Shown piece by piece: positions 1 through 9,581 of a DNA stretch of 64,000 bases (position 1 is its first letter; every line of letters begins with the position of its first letter). The position numbers and the translations under genes were made by a program. The stretch is from Mesorhizobium sp. (GTDB lineage: Bacteria > Pseudomonadota > Alphaproteobacteria > Rhizobiales > Rhizobiaceae). Under the pieces are notes generated by a model that saw only the letters and a list, made by a program, of their open reading frames with translations, was not told the DNA's origin and did no database searches. The stretch covers positions 53,290-117,289 of the forward strand of contig NZ_SUEG01000004.1 in assembly GCF_005063415.1 (NCBI RefSeq), read 5' to 3'.

Positions 1-259
1 ATGCAGCGCAACAGTCGGCATCGGCCGATGACGCTGCCAGCCGTTTGCGCTGACGGCCAGGCAGTTCACGGTTTCCGGGCGGCAGGCGCCCGATTGTCGA
101 GATCTCAGGTCGATGTAACCCCCACGTCGATGCTCGCGTCCCACCGCGATGTAGATCTCTCAACTCGGTAAGGCCTCGCCGTCCGGAAGCCCACATCGGA
201 AGTTCCGTGGGCATGCCAAGCGCGTGCTCTGTTGATCAAATTGAAATGGACTGACGCCG
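1..259. other. Left-edge stretch without a confident gene
   Basis: No convincing complete gene is visible. A short open frame runs from the window edge to a TGA at 51-53 on the plus strand and would end in an Ala/Ser/Asp-rich tail. It could be the last residues of the membrane fusion partner of the following RND pump, since such a partner is expected just upstream, but 16 codons are too few to decide. From 54 to 259 I see no promoter or hairpin I would defend. Confidence 0.3.
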
Positions 260-3200
260 ATGACCATCGACACCAATGAAAAGCGGTCTTTCAATCTTTC
301 GCGCTGGGCAATCGGCCATCCGAGCATTGCCCGCTTCCTGTTCGGTCTGATCATCGTCGCCGGTGCGCTCGGCCTGATGCGCATGGGCCAGAAGGAAGAC
401 CCCGATTTCACCTTCCGCGTCATGGTCGTCCAGGCGATCTGGCCAGGCTCCTCGATCAAGGAGATGGAGGACCAGGTCGTCAACAAGATCGAGCGCAAGC
501 TGCAGGAAACGCCGCATCTCGATTTCGTCCGCTCCTACACCCGCGCCGGCAGCGCCATCATCACATTGCAGGTCAAGGGCGACACCAATCCCGCGCAGGT
601 CGCGGATGCGTTCTATCAGGTGCGCAAGAAGGTTGGCGATATCGCCAATGAACTGCCGCAGGGCTTGCTCGGGCCCTATTTCAACGACGAATTCGGCGAC
701 ACATTCATTACCCTGCATTCGATCAGCGGCGACGGCTACAGCTATCCCGAGCTGAAGAAATTCGCCATCCAGGCACGCGACATGCTGCTGACGACGCCCG
801 GCGTCGAGAAAGCCGTGATCATCGGCGACCAGCCGGAAAAGCTCTATATCGACGTTTCATCCAAGGTGCTTGCCGAACGCGGCCTGACGTTGACCGACCT
901 GCAGAATGCGATCAGGGGCCAAAACAATGTCGACCCGGCGGGCTCGGTCGACACCGGCCAGCGTTCCGTGCGCATCTCGGTCGAAGGCGACGTCACCAGG
1001 GCGGCCGACATCCGCGAGCTTCGCCTGCGCGCCGGCAACCAGGTGACGCGCCTCGGCGACATCGCCACGGTGACCTCCGGCCTCGAGGATCCCTATCAGC
1101 GCAAATACCGTTTCAACGGTCACGACAGCGTCCAGCTTGGCGTCGTCATGGCAAAGGGCTTCAACGTCACCGACGTCGGCAAGGACGTCGAAGCGACCTA
1201 CAAGCGCTTCGAGGAGGCGCTGCCCTATGGCGTCTCGGTCAACCAGATTTCCGATCAGCCGGGCGTCGTCAAGGATGCGGTGGCCGAGTTCATGGAAGCG
1301 CTCGGTGAAGCGCTGCTGATCGTGCTTGTCGTCTCGTTCCTGTCGATCGGCTGGCGTTCGGGCCTGGTGATCGCCATCGTCATTCCGCTGGTCCTGGCAG
1401 CCACCTTCGCCATCATGTACGAACTCGGCATCGATCTGCAGCGCATCTCGCTCGGCGCGCTGATCATCGCGCTTGGGCTCTTGGTCGATGACGCGATGAT
1501 CGTCGTCGAAATGATGGAGCGAAAGCTCGAGGAAGGCTTGGTCAAGGTCGAGGCGGCGAGCTTCGCCTATTCCTCGACCGCTTTCCCGATGCTGACCGGC
1601 ACGCTGATCACCACAGCCGGCTTCATCCCCGTCGGTTTCGCAGCCTCGACGGCCGGCGAATATGTGCGCACCCTTTTTTACGTCGTCGGCATCGCGCTGG
1701 TCGTGTCCTGGTTCGCTGCGGTCTATTTCACGCCATGGCTCGGCCACATGATCCTGAAGCAGCGCAAGCACGCCGGCAGCCATCACGATGTCTTCGACAC
1801 GGGTTTTTACCGCCGTCTTCGCTCGACCGTGTCATGGGCGGTGCGCCATCGCATCATCGTGCTGGTGATGACACTGATGACCTTTGCAACAAGCCTGTGG
1901 GCGTTCCAGTTCATCCCGCAGAATTTCTTCCCGCAATCGTCGCGCCCGGAAATCCTTGTCGACCTCTGGCTCCCGGAAGGCACCAGCATCAAGGAAGTCG
2001 AGACCCAGGCCAAGGCGCTCGAAGCCAGGATGATGGACGACAAGGACAAGCGCTTCATCGCCACCTATATCGGCGAAGGCGCGCCGCGCTTCTTCCTGCC
2101 GCTCGACCAGCAGCTTCGCAACCCGAACTTCGCCCAGCTTCTGGTCATGGCCAATGACGAACCGGCCCGCGAGCGGCTGATCGTCAAGCTGCGCACCATC
2201 CTGGCCGAGGATTTCCCATCGATCCGCGCCAAGGTCGATCGCCTGTTCCTCGGTCCGCCGACCGGCTGGCCGGTACAGATGCGCGTCATGGGTCCGGATC
2301 GCCAGGAAGTGCGCCGCATCGCCGACGAGGTGAAGGCGAAGTTCCAGGCAAATCCGCTGCTCGGCGCCATCCACGACGACTGGCTGGAGCCGGTGCCGGC
2401 GATGAAGCTGGTGATCGACCAGGATCGCGCCCGTGCGCTCGGCGTCACCTCGCAGCGCATCCGCCAGATGCTGCAGGCGACCATGTCGGGAGCGCCGCTC
2501 GATGACTTCCGCGACGGCGAGGAGACGGTTTCGATCGTCGCCCGTGAGCCGGAGGCAAGCCGTCACCTGCTGTCGGCGGTCGACTCCGTCTACATCCCGA
2601 CCGATTTCGGTGGCTCCGTGCCGCTGTCGCAGGTCGCCAAGATCGTCCCGGTGCTGGAGCAAGGGGTTGAATGGCGGCGCGACCGCTTGCCGACCATCAG
2701 CGTACGCGCCACGCTCCCGGATGGCGTGCAGTCGAACGATGTCGCCATGAAGATGTACAGCGACATGCAGAGCCTGCGCGACGGTCTCGCACCCGGCTAC
2801 AAGATCGAGATCCAGGGCGGCGCCGAGGATGCGGCCGAAAGCCAGGCCTCGATTGCGGCGAAAGCGCCGATCATGCTGGCCGTCATCGTCGTGCTGCTGA
2901 TGATCCAGCTGCAGCATTTCGGCAAGGCCATGCTGGTGCTGGCGACCGGTCCGCTTGGCATCATCGGCGCGGCGGCGGCACTCTTGATCAGCGGCGCCCC
3001 GTTCGGCTTCGTTGCCATCCTCGGTGTCATCGCCCTGCTCGGCATCATCATGCGCAACTCGATCATCCTGGTCGATCAGATCGATCAGGACATCGCCGCC
3101 GGCGTGGAGCGCTCCGAGGCCATCATCGGCTCGGCGGTCCGCCGGTTCCGGCCGATCGTGCTGACGGCGTTGACCGCGGTGCTGGCGCTGATCCCGATCT

Positions 3201-3400
3201 CGCGCGGCGTCTTCTGGGGGCCGCTCGCCTACGCCATGATGGGCGGCATTCTCGTCGCCACGGTGCTGACCATCCTTGTCCTGCCGGCAGCCTACGCGCT
3301 GTTCTTCGGCAGGGAGCCCAAGAAGGCCGAGGCAACGGAAGAGGCGGCCAAGGTGGCAGAAGAAAGCGAAAGGCCGCAACTGGCCCTGGCGGCCGAATAG
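260..3400 (+). CDS. RND-family efflux transporter permease
   Basis: A 1046-residue inner-membrane proton-driven efflux pump of the AcrB/MexB superfamily, which normally works with a periplasmic fusion protein and an outer-membrane channel. It has the RND layout: one helix near residues 25-45, a large periplasmic loop, a helix bundle, a second periplasmic loop and a final bundle. The proton-relay pair is Asp410-Asp411 in the helix reading LLVDDAMIVVE. The partner fusion protein is not in the window and probably lies just left of it. The chosen ATG has only a weak ribosome site. Sequence features such as QKEDPDF after helix 1 recall the broad AcrB/D/F-like group rather than the HAE1 pump at 58-61 kb. 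The substrate cannot be predicted. The C-terminal tail is Glu/Ala-rich. Confidence 0.9.
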   Translation: MTIDTNEKRSFNLSRWAIGHPSIARFLFGLIIVAGALGLMRMGQKEDPDFTFRVMVVQAIWPGSSIKEMEDQVVNKIERKLQETPHLDFVRSYTRAGSAIITLQVKGDTNPAQVADAFYQVRKKVGDIANELPQGLLGPYFNDEFGDTFITLHSISGDGYSYPELKKFAIQARDMLLTTPGVEKAVIIGDQPEKLYIDVSSKVLAERGLTLTDLQNAIRGQNNVDPAGSVDTGQRSVRISVEGDVTRAADIRELRLRAGNQVTRLGDIATVTSGLEDPYQRKYRFNGHDSVQLGVVMAKGFNVTDVGKDVEATYKRFEEALPYGVSVNQISDQPGVVKDAVAEFMEALGEALLIVLVVSFLSIGWRSGLVIAIVIPLVLAATFAIMYELGIDLQRISLGALIIALGLLVDDAMIVVEMMERKLEEGLVKVEAASFAYSSTAFPMLTGTLITTAGFIPVGFAASTAGEYVRTLFYVVGIALVVSWFAAVYFTPWLGHMILKQRKHAGSHHDVFDTGFYRRLRSTVSWAVRHRIIVLVMTLMTFATSLWAFQFIPQNFFPQSSRPEILVDLWLPEGTSIKEVETQAKALEARMMDDKDKRFIATYIGEGAPRFFLPLDQQLRNPNFAQLLVMANDEPARERLIVKLRTILAEDFPSIRAKVDRLFLGPPTGWPVQMRVMGPDRQEVRRIADEVKAKFQANPLLGAIHDDWLEPVPAMKLVIDQDRARALGVTSQRIRQMLQATMSGAPLDDFRDGEETVSIVAREPEASRHLLSAVDSVYIPTDFGGSVPLSQVAKIVPVLEQGVEWRRDRLPTISVRATLPDGVQSNDVAMKMYSDMQSLRDGLAPGYKIEIQGGAEDAAESQASIAAKAPIMLAVIVVLLMIQLQHFGKAMLVLATGPLGIIGAAAALLISGAPFGFVAILGVIALLGIIMRNSIILVDQIDQDIAAGVERSEAIIGSAVRRFRPIVLTALTAVLALIPISRGVFWGPLAYAMMGGILVATVLTILVLPAAYALFFGREPKKAEATEEAAKVAEESERPQLALAAE

Positions 3401-3418
3401 AGCTGTTGGCAAATGTGA

Positions 3419-3461
3419 CCTCCGGCGGTTTAATCCGCCCACCAGGCGTAGGCGCCGGAGG
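3419..3461 (+). promoter_or_regulatory. Leader hairpin that can mask the ribosome site of the aldehyde dehydrogenase
   Basis: CCTCCGGCG at 3419-3427 is perfectly complementary to CGCCGGAGG at 3453-3461, which contains the Shine-Dalgarno sequence of the gene starting at 3471. A competing local hairpin, GGCGG (3424-3428) with CCGCC (3435-3439), uses part of the same 5' arm. The two structures are mutually exclusive. Whether this regulates translation is inference. Confidence 0.35.
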
Positions 3462-3470
3462 AGGACCGTT

Positions 3471-4964
3471 ATGACCATGGCTCAGACAAAGGCGGCGTTG
3501 CGGCTGCCGATCGACGGGCGCTATCGCCAGATGTTCATCGGCGGTGGCTGGGTCGATGCCCGCTCCGGCCGGACCATGGAGAGCCGCAATCCCGCCACCG
3601 GCGCGGTCATCGCCACAGTACCGCGCGGCGACCGCCAGGACATCGACTTGGCGGTGACTGCTGCGCGCAAGGCGTTCGAAGGCCCGTGGAGCCGGTTCAA
3701 GCCTTATGAGCGGCAGGTATTGCTGCTGAAGATCGCCGATCTCTTCGAAACGAACTGGGAAGAGATCAGCCGCTCCGACACCACCGACATGGGCATGCCG
3801 ATCGTGCGCACCCGCGCCAACCGCAACCGCGTCATCGGCATGCTGCGTTACTATGCCGGCATGGCGACGGCGCTGCACGGCGAGACCATCGAAAACTCGC
3901 TGCCCGGCGAAATCGTCTCCTTCACCCGCAAGGAGCCGGTCGGTGTCGTCGGCGCCATCATCCCGTGGAACGCACCGACGGCAGCGTCGATCTGGAAGAT
4001 CGGCCCGGCGCTGGCGACCGGCTGCACCATCGTGCTGAAACCATCGGAAGAGGCGCCGCTGACGCCGTTGTTGATCGCCGACATCATGAACGAAGCCGGC
4101 GTCCCGCAAGGCGTCGTCAACATCGTCACCGGCACCGGCACCGAGGCGGGCGCGGCACTCGCCGAGCACATGGGTGTCGACAAGATCGTCTTCACCGGCT
4201 CGACGGCGACCGGCCAGTCGATCGTGCGGGCCTCGGCCGGCAACCTCAAGCGCGTCTCCCTGGAACTCGGCGGCAAATCGCCGGTCATCGTCTGCGCCGA
4301 TGCCGATCTCGACAAAGCGGTGCCGGTGGCGGCAATGTCGGTCTTCGCCAATTCCGGCCAGATCTGCATTGCCGGCTCGCGCCTGTTTGTCGAACGCGCC
4401 GTCCATGACGAGTTCATCGAGCGGATGGCGGCATATGCCAAGGGTCTCAGGGTCGGCGACGGCATCGACCCGGCGACCGAGATCGGTCCGCTCGTCTCCG
4501 AAAAGCAGTTGCAACGGGTCACCGGTTACCTCGAGGCCGGCACTGCGGAAGGGGCGAAACTCGTCACCGGAGGCACCCGGCTTGTGGAAGGCGTGCTTGC
4601 CGCCGGCAATTTCGTCGCGCCGACCGTCTTTGCCGGTGTCTCGGACGAGATGAAGATCGCCCGCGAGGAGATCTTCGGGCCGGTGATTTCGGCATTGCCG
4701 TTCGATACGCTGGACGAGGCGGTCGAGCGGGCCAACAACACGCCTTACGGCCTGGCTGCAGGGGTCTTCACCCAAAATCTCGCCACCGCCCACCGGCTGT
4801 CGCGAAAGATCCGCGCCGGCTCGGTCTGGGTCAACACCTATCACGCGATCGATCCGGCCGTGCCCTTCGGCGGCTACAAGATGAGCGGCTACGGCCGCGA
4901 GGGCGGCGCCGAACACCTCGACGAATATCTCAACACCAAGGGCGTGTTCATCAAGATCGATTGA
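3471..4964 (+). CDS. NAD(P)-dependent aldehyde dehydrogenase
   Basis: A 497-residue member of the aldehyde dehydrogenase superfamily, oxidising an aldehyde to the acid in the cytoplasm. The catalytic Cys299 lies in GQICIAG and the general base Glu265 in LELGGKSP. The cofactor-binding IIPWNAP and FTGS segments are present, and the length is typical. The ATG at 3471 follows a strong GGAGGAGG. It is close to the betaine-aldehyde/gamma-aminobutyraldehyde type, but substrate assignment by eye is unsafe. Its position next to the methylated-amine island makes an amine-derived aldehyde or formaldehyde-related role conceivable. It is 70 nt downstream of the RND gene on the same strand and converges on the permease at 5.2-6.9 kb. 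Confidence 0.9.
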   Translation: MTMAQTKAALRLPIDGRYRQMFIGGGWVDARSGRTMESRNPATGAVIATVPRGDRQDIDLAVTAARKAFEGPWSRFKPYERQVLLLKIADLFETNWEEISRSDTTDMGMPIVRTRANRNRVIGMLRYYAGMATALHGETIENSLPGEIVSFTRKEPVGVVGAIIPWNAPTAASIWKIGPALATGCTIVLKPSEEAPLTPLLIADIMNEAGVPQGVVNIVTGTGTEAGAALAEHMGVDKIVFTGSTATGQSIVRASAGNLKRVSLELGGKSPVIVCADADLDKAVPVAAMSVFANSGQICIAGSRLFVERAVHDEFIERMAAYAKGLRVGDGIDPATEIGPLVSEKQLQRVTGYLEAGTAEGAKLVTGGTRLVEGVLAAGNFVAPTVFAGVSDEMKIAREEIFGPVISALPFDTLDEAVERANNTPYGLAAGVFTQNLATAHRLSRKIRAGSVWVNTYHAIDPAVPFGGYKMSGYGREGGAEHLDEYLNTKGVFIKID

Positions 4965-4972
4965 GCCAGCTA

Positions 4973-5077
4973 ATGCATGTCACGCAAAAGTGTGCAGCGG
5001 TTTTGCGATAACGACATGCATAAAAACAAGAATCTAAGGCGCGTCGCATGAGGCCGATCGAACGCGACGCGCTTTAG
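4973..5077. repeat. RIME-like intergenic element with two large palindromes
   Basis: The first palindrome is nested: ATGCATGTC (4973-4981) pairs with GACATGCAT (5013-5021), and inside it CGCAAAA (4983-4989) pairs with TTTTGCG (5001-5007). The second pairs 5034-5047 with 5064-5077 with one mismatch, around a core GCGCGTCGC/GCGACGCGC. Two large palindromes in about 105 bp fit the Rhizobium-specific intergenic mosaic elements (RIME1, described at 108 bp). It sits between two convergent genes and may also act as a terminator for the aldehyde dehydrogenase. Confidence 0.7.
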
Positions 5078-5087
5078 GCCCAGAAAC

Positions 5088-5111
5088 GAAAAACCCGCCT
5101 CAGCGGCGGGT
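5088..5111 (-). terminator. Rho-independent terminator of the permease transcript
   Basis: Read on the minus strand, a 7-bp GC stem (ACCCGCC at 5093-5099 with GGCGGGT at 5105-5111, loop of 5) is followed by a run of five T. It lies about 110 nt past the permease stop codon. Confidence 0.75.
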
Positions 5112-5221
5112 CTCGGGGCGAATCAGCACCATAGCCAAATTACTAGCATAGCTGCCGGCACAAAGCAAGAACAAAATGCAGGGACCGGGCGCATCGCGCG
5201 CCCGATCCCTCAAGGCAAGCC

Positions 5222-6931
5222 TCAGATGACGAACAGCCAGTTGGCGAGGAGCATCACCGCGACGCCAGCGACCAGCGTCAGGTAGGGCAGCATGCCCGCC
5301 TTGCGTACCGCAAGGTCGGACGAGTTCATGCCGAGATCGGCCAGCATGTGGTCGGGGAACTTGCCCTTGTCCTGGATGTAGTGGCGGAAGCAGAACACCG
5401 GGATGATCAAGGCGGCCGTGATCAGCCCGGCCCACAATGCCATTGGATTCCAGACCTTGGCTCCGGCGCCCATGAAGACCGCGTTGACATAGGCAAAGAT
5501 CGCGCCGATGCCGAGCAGCCAGCTCGGCGCCTTCCATGGCCGCGCGATATGGCCATTGTCGATGCGATGGATCCAGCCGGCATTGAGGTTGAGGAAGTTG
5601 AAGATGATGTAGCCGCAATTCGACACGGCGAGGATGAAGAAGAAGCTCGTCGCGTCGGCCGAAGCGATGGCCAGCACAATCAGGTTGAAGATCAGGTCGG
5701 TCCACATCGCCCGCGTCGGCGCACCGTGCTCGTTGACGTGGCTGAGATAGCGCGGCAGCCAGCCGTCGACCGAACCCTGGTAGAGCGTGCGCGAAGAGCC
5801 GGCCATCGCCGTCATGATGCAGAGCACCAGCGCCAGTATCATCAGCATGACCAGCAGGCTGTGGATCAGCTGTCCGCCGCCGACCATGCCGGCCAGCGCA
5901 TCGGCAACGCCGGAGCCGTCGACGATCGGCGTCGCCAGCATGCCGTTCAAGCCGAGCACGCCCTGGAAGGTGAACGGCACCAGGATGAACAGCAGCATGC
6001 ACAACAGGCCTGAGTAGAAGATCGCCTTGAAGGTATCGGTGCCAGGGTTCTTGAATTCGGAGGTGTAGCAGACGGCAGTCTCGAAACCGTAGGTCGACCA
6101 TGCCGCGATGAACATGCCGCCGAGCACCAGCGTCCAGCCGGCGATGTTCCACGCACCGGGCTCCGGCGCATAGGCTGCCGCCAGCGGCACCAGCGGGGAG
6201 AAATTCGCCCAGTTGATCTGGCCGGTGACGATCGGCACCACGCCGACGATCAGCATCGGGATGATGACCAGCAGGCCGATATATTTCTGCACATTGGCGG
6301 TGCCCAGGATGCCGCGATGCTGGATCGAGAAGATAATCAGCATCAGCACCGCGCCGATGAAGAAGGTGGCGTTGAAGGTGAAGGATACCGGGCCCAGCGT
6401 GTGCCCATAGAGCGTCCAGTTGCGGATCGCCGGCGTCGCTGCCGCGGTGACCGCGGTGATGGCGTCGGCGGCGCTGGTTCCGGCATGGGCCGCGATATAG
6501 GCGGCGACTTCCGGCGAAGTGTCGGTGAACAGCGGCACCGGCGCCAACGCGTTGAGAATATAGGCGGCGGCGATCGAGCAGCCGAGCGACAGCACCGGCG
6601 ACCAGGCGAACCAGTTGCACCATACCGAAAGCGGCGCGATGAATTTCGAATAGCGCAGCCACGCGGTGGCGCCATAGATCGAGGCGCCGCCGGATTTATT
6701 CGGGAACAGCCCGGCGATTTCCGCATAGGTGAAGGACTGCAGGAAGCCCATGACCATGGATACGGTCCAGATCAGGAAGGCCAGCGTTCCGGTTGTGCCG
6801 GCGATGCCGCCGATCGAAAACAGGACAAGGGCCGGAACGCCGCTTGCGACCCAGAAGGCGCCGCGCCAATCGATGTTCCGGTGCAGCTGCCCTTCGGCAG
6901 GCGACACCAGGGTGGTGACTATCGTGCTCAT
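5222..6931 (-). CDS. APC-superfamily permease, candidate amine or amino-acid transporter
   Basis: A 569-residue polytopic membrane protein of the amino acid-polyamine-organocation type. The N-terminus carries the family's helix-1 region (SIGGIAGTTG) followed by about a dozen hydrophobic segments. A long extracytoplasmic Ala/Thr-rich loop around residues 145-185 is unusual. The ATG at 6931 follows GGGGAA; an upstream in-frame extension exists but starts at poorer sites. It lies 246 nt downstream of the TMAO demethylase gene on the same strand, with a terminator behind it, so it may be co-transcribed and import a methylated amine or an amino-acid intermediate. The substrate is inferred from context only. 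Confidence 0.75.
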   Translation of the reverse strand: MSTIVTTLVSPAEGQLHRNIDWRGAFWVASGVPALVLFSIGGIAGTTGTLAFLIWTVSMVMGFLQSFTYAEIAGLFPNKSGGASIYGATAWLRYSKFIAPLSVWCNWFAWSPVLSLGCSIAAAYILNALAPVPLFTDTSPEVAAYIAAHAGTSAADAITAVTAAATPAIRNWTLYGHTLGPVSFTFNATFFIGAVLMLIIFSIQHRGILGTANVQKYIGLLVIIPMLIVGVVPIVTGQINWANFSPLVPLAAAYAPEPGAWNIAGWTLVLGGMFIAAWSTYGFETAVCYTSEFKNPGTDTFKAIFYSGLLCMLLFILVPFTFQGVLGLNGMLATPIVDGSGVADALAGMVGGGQLIHSLLVMLMILALVLCIMTAMAGSSRTLYQGSVDGWLPRYLSHVNEHGAPTRAMWTDLIFNLIVLAIASADATSFFFILAVSNCGYIIFNFLNLNAGWIHRIDNGHIARPWKAPSWLLGIGAIFAYVNAVFMGAGAKVWNPMALWAGLITAALIIPVFCFRHYIQDKGKFPDHMLADLGMNSSDLAVRKAGMLPYLTLVAGVAVMLLANWLFVI

Positions 6932-7177
6932 GTACGTGGATTCCCCATTTTTGATGTTCCCCATCGGCAACAGCCGCAATCTCGCGAGGCGTCATCGACG
7001 CTCACGTTGAACGGCCCAGGCGTTTTCCGCTCAGTAGTATTTTATTCTTAGCAGTGAAGATTGACCCAACGCGCTTTCGCGTCAAGCGCTTTGTGACGCT
7101 GTGCACATTGCTGTGAAGGACAGGACAAGCAGCCGCATCGCCGAAAGGCCGGACTAAGCCTCCCGTGGGGCGATCGA
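6932..7177. other. 246-nt gap between tdm and the permease
   Basis: This stretch is AT-rich around 7030-7060 (TATTTTATTCTTAG) and has CAGTGAAGATTG at 7052-7063, a weak match to the amine-island operator. A separate promoter for the permease is possible. I see no ORF or terminator here. Confidence 0.3.
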
Positions 7178-9547
7178 TCAGGAGCGCGGCCTGGTCTTTT
7201 GCGGATCGTAATGGGCGAAGGCGACGACGCGCGCCGGCAGCCGCTTGCTGTGGCCGTCGAGCTTGCCGATCTCGACATCGGTGCCGATCGCCGAATGCGC
7301 GACGTCGAGCCTGGCCAGCGCGATGGTCTTGTTCAGCACCGGCGAGCGCATGCCGGAGGTGACGACGCCGATCTGGGCCCGGCCGACATGCACGCAATCG
7401 CCGTGGCCGACCGCGACATTGGCGTCGATGTCGAGGCCGACCAGCTTCCTCTGCGGATTTTCCTTGCGCCGGATCAGCGCCTCGCGGCCGATGAAATCGT
7501 CGCTCTTGGTCTTCAGCGGCACGGTGAAGCCGATGCCGGCCTCGAACGGATCTGTCTGGTCGGAGAACTCGTAGCCGGCAAAGATCAGCCCGGCCTCGAT
7601 GCGCACCATGTCGAGCGCCTGCAGCCCCATCGGCTTCAGGCCGTGCGGCTGGCCGGCCTGCCAGATCGCGTCGAACGCCTTTTCGGCGTCGCGCGGATGG
7701 CACCAGATCTCGTAGCCGAGCTCGCCGGTGTAGCCGGTGCGCGAAACGACGACCGGAATGCCGTTGCCGCCGCCGATGCGGGCGACCGCGAAACGGAACC
7801 ATTCGAGCTCGTCGATCGACGGCTGCAGCGGCGAGGTCCAGATGATCTGTCGCAGGACGTCGCGGCTTTTCGGTCCCTGCACGGCGACATTGTGCATCTG
7901 GTCGGTCGACGAGCGCACCAGCACGGTGAGGCCGAGTTTTTGCGCCGTTTCCCGCAGCCATTCGCCGGATAGATCGTCGCCGCCAACCCAGCGGAAATTA
8001 TCCTTGCCGAGCCTGAGCAGCGTGCCGTCGTCGATCATGCCGCCATGCTCGTAGCACATGGCCGAATAGACCACCTGGCCGACGCCGAGCTTCTTGATGT
8101 CGCGGGTCAGCGTGTATTGCAGCAGCGCCTCGGAGTCCGGCCCGGTGACCTCGAACTTGCGCAGCGGCGACAGGTCCATGATCACGGCGTCCTGCCGGCA
8201 GGCCCAGTATTCGTCGATCGGCCCTTGCCTGGCGAAGGAATTGGCCAGCCAATACCCCTTGTACTCGACGAAGTTGCGGGTGTGCTTGGCAAAGCTCGAA
8301 TGAAAGGCGGTCTGGCGGGTCATTTTCGGTTCCGAATCGGGCGTCATGCGTCTGGCGATCGCTCGCGAGAATTTGTGCTGGCCGGAATATATTCGCACAT
8401 GGATGTCGGTCAGGTTCCAGCCATTGGCCGGCGTCGTATCGTCGGGGCAGGCGGACGAGACGCAGACAATGTCGGTCAAGGCGCGCAGCAGCACATAGTC
8501 GCCCGGCCGCGACCACGGCTCGTCGGAAACCACGACGCCATGCGCGTCAATTGCCGTGTTGAAGAAGAAGTTGATCGCCATCCAGCCGGCGCGGGGCGTC
8601 ACACCCTTGTCGGCGAGCGCCCGGTTGAAATTCTCCGAGCAGTTGGGATGGCCGGGATAGCCGATGTCGTCGTAATATTTGGCCGCGCAGGCGAGCGCGA
8701 ATGCATCGTGGCGGCCGCAAGTGTCCTGCACAACCTCGACCAGCGGCTCCATGTCCTGGTCATAATATTTCGAATGCAGGCCGGGCATCGGATAGCTCGA
8801 GCCCATCAGTGTGCGCGTCGTCGTCACGTCGAGCGGATGATCGCGCCCCTTGTCCAGCTTGCGCGCCGAAAAGCACTGGAAATCCGTGCATTGGCGCCCG
8901 TCGACATCGATGATCTGCAGATAGTCGCCCGCTCTAACGAAATAGGCTTCCGCCGTCGCCGAATGGACGCGCAGGTCGAGCACGGGATCGGCCAGCGGGT
9001 CGGCAAGCCTGGATTTCGCCGCCGGGCGGATGGTGGCGCGCCGGACGATGACGCCGAGCGGTGTCGCCGTATCGTGGCCGTCGACCAGCATCGGCCCGCC
9101 GGGCGCCGCAATCAGCATCGACCCGTCGCGGACGATGGTGAACCCCTGTTCGGTGCCGGCAGGGGTGGGGCCGCCGAAAACGCGAACCGCCTTGGCCTGG
9201 TCGAGCTGCACCTGGCGGCGTTCGAGCCCGCCACGCAAGGAAGCGAGGCTGTCGTCGCCATCGGCCAGCAGCGCCTTGATGCCGGCGGCATTGCTGTTCG
9301 ATTTCTCGCCGAAAATGCCGGAATCGGTCGCGCCGCTGCTATCCCATGCCAGCAGCTCGCAGGCCTGCCCGCCTTCGACATTGCGCACGCTGATCGTATC
9401 GCCGGCCTCGACCTCGATCAGCACCGCGCCGTTGCCCTGGACGGTATAGCGCTCCATCCCGGCCGGCAGCGCGATCTGGCCTGGCCGCAGGATCAGGCTC
9501 GGCCGGGGCGGTCCGGCGGCGACGGCGGGGTAGGGCGACTGGCTCAT
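7178..9547 (-). CDS. tdm: Trimethylamine N-oxide demethylase (Tdm), DUF1989 plus GcvT fusion
   Basis: Tdm splits TMAO into dimethylamine and formaldehyde, the latter being captured on tetrahydrofolate. The 789-residue protein has the expected two-part architecture. Residues ~20-400 are a DUF1989/urea-carboxylase-associated type metal-binding region with the motifs GRQCTDFQCF, CGRHD, HPNCSENF and SSACPDD, which supply metal-ligand cysteines, histidines and acids. Residues ~410-789 are a GcvT-like folate-binding domain with SRTGYTGELGYEIW and the C-terminal GMRSP segment. This fusion is the hallmark of bacterial Tdm; glycine cleavage T protein itself lacks the N-terminal half. The ATG at 9547 follows AAGG; an in-frame start 8 codons upstream is possible. 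It follows mgdD on the same strand and has its own candidate operator at 9582. Confidence 0.87.
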   Translation of the reverse strand: MSQSPYPAVAAGPPRPSLILRPGQIALPAGMERYTVQGNGAVLIEVEAGDTISVRNVEGGQACELLAWDSSGATDSGIFGEKSNSNAAGIKALLADGDDSLASLRGGLERRQVQLDQAKAVRVFGGPTPAGTEQGFTIVRDGSMLIAAPGGPMLVDGHDTATPLGVIVRRATIRPAAKSRLADPLADPVLDLRVHSATAEAYFVRAGDYLQIIDVDGRQCTDFQCFSARKLDKGRDHPLDVTTTRTLMGSSYPMPGLHSKYYDQDMEPLVEVVQDTCGRHDAFALACAAKYYDDIGYPGHPNCSENFNRALADKGVTPRAGWMAINFFFNTAIDAHGVVVSDEPWSRPGDYVLLRALTDIVCVSSACPDDTTPANGWNLTDIHVRIYSGQHKFSRAIARRMTPDSEPKMTRQTAFHSSFAKHTRNFVEYKGYWLANSFARQGPIDEYWACRQDAVIMDLSPLRKFEVTGPDSEALLQYTLTRDIKKLGVGQVVYSAMCYEHGGMIDDGTLLRLGKDNFRWVGGDDLSGEWLRETAQKLGLTVLVRSSTDQMHNVAVQGPKSRDVLRQIIWTSPLQPSIDELEWFRFAVARIGGGNGIPVVVSRTGYTGELGYEIWCHPRDAEKAFDAIWQAGQPHGLKPMGLQALDMVRIEAGLIFAGYEFSDQTDPFEAGIGFTVPLKTKSDDFIGREALIRRKENPQRKLVGLDIDANVAVGHGDCVHVGRAQIGVVTSGMRSPVLNKTIALARLDVAHSAIGTDVEIGKLDGHSKRLPARVVAFAHYDPQKTRPRS

Positions 9548-9581
9548 CTCAACCTTGGTTTCGAGAAACAAGTTTGCCTGT

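Noticed and set aside
1..171. Plus-strand ORF from base 1 to a TAA at 169
   Set aside because: It has no family features and an Arg/Ser-rich translation; another frame ending at 53 is as likely to be the upstream gene's tail.
1832..4916. Long minus-strand frames (548 and 597 codons) opposite the RND pump and aldehyde dehydrogenase
   Set aside because: They are low-complexity Arg/Asp/Gly/His translations without ribosome sites and lie opposite well-supported genes.
7052..7063. Possible amine-regulon operator before the 5.2-6.9 kb permease
   Set aside because: CAGTGAAGATTG shares only the 5' half with the motif and lacks the TTTTTTC part, so I did not list it as a site.
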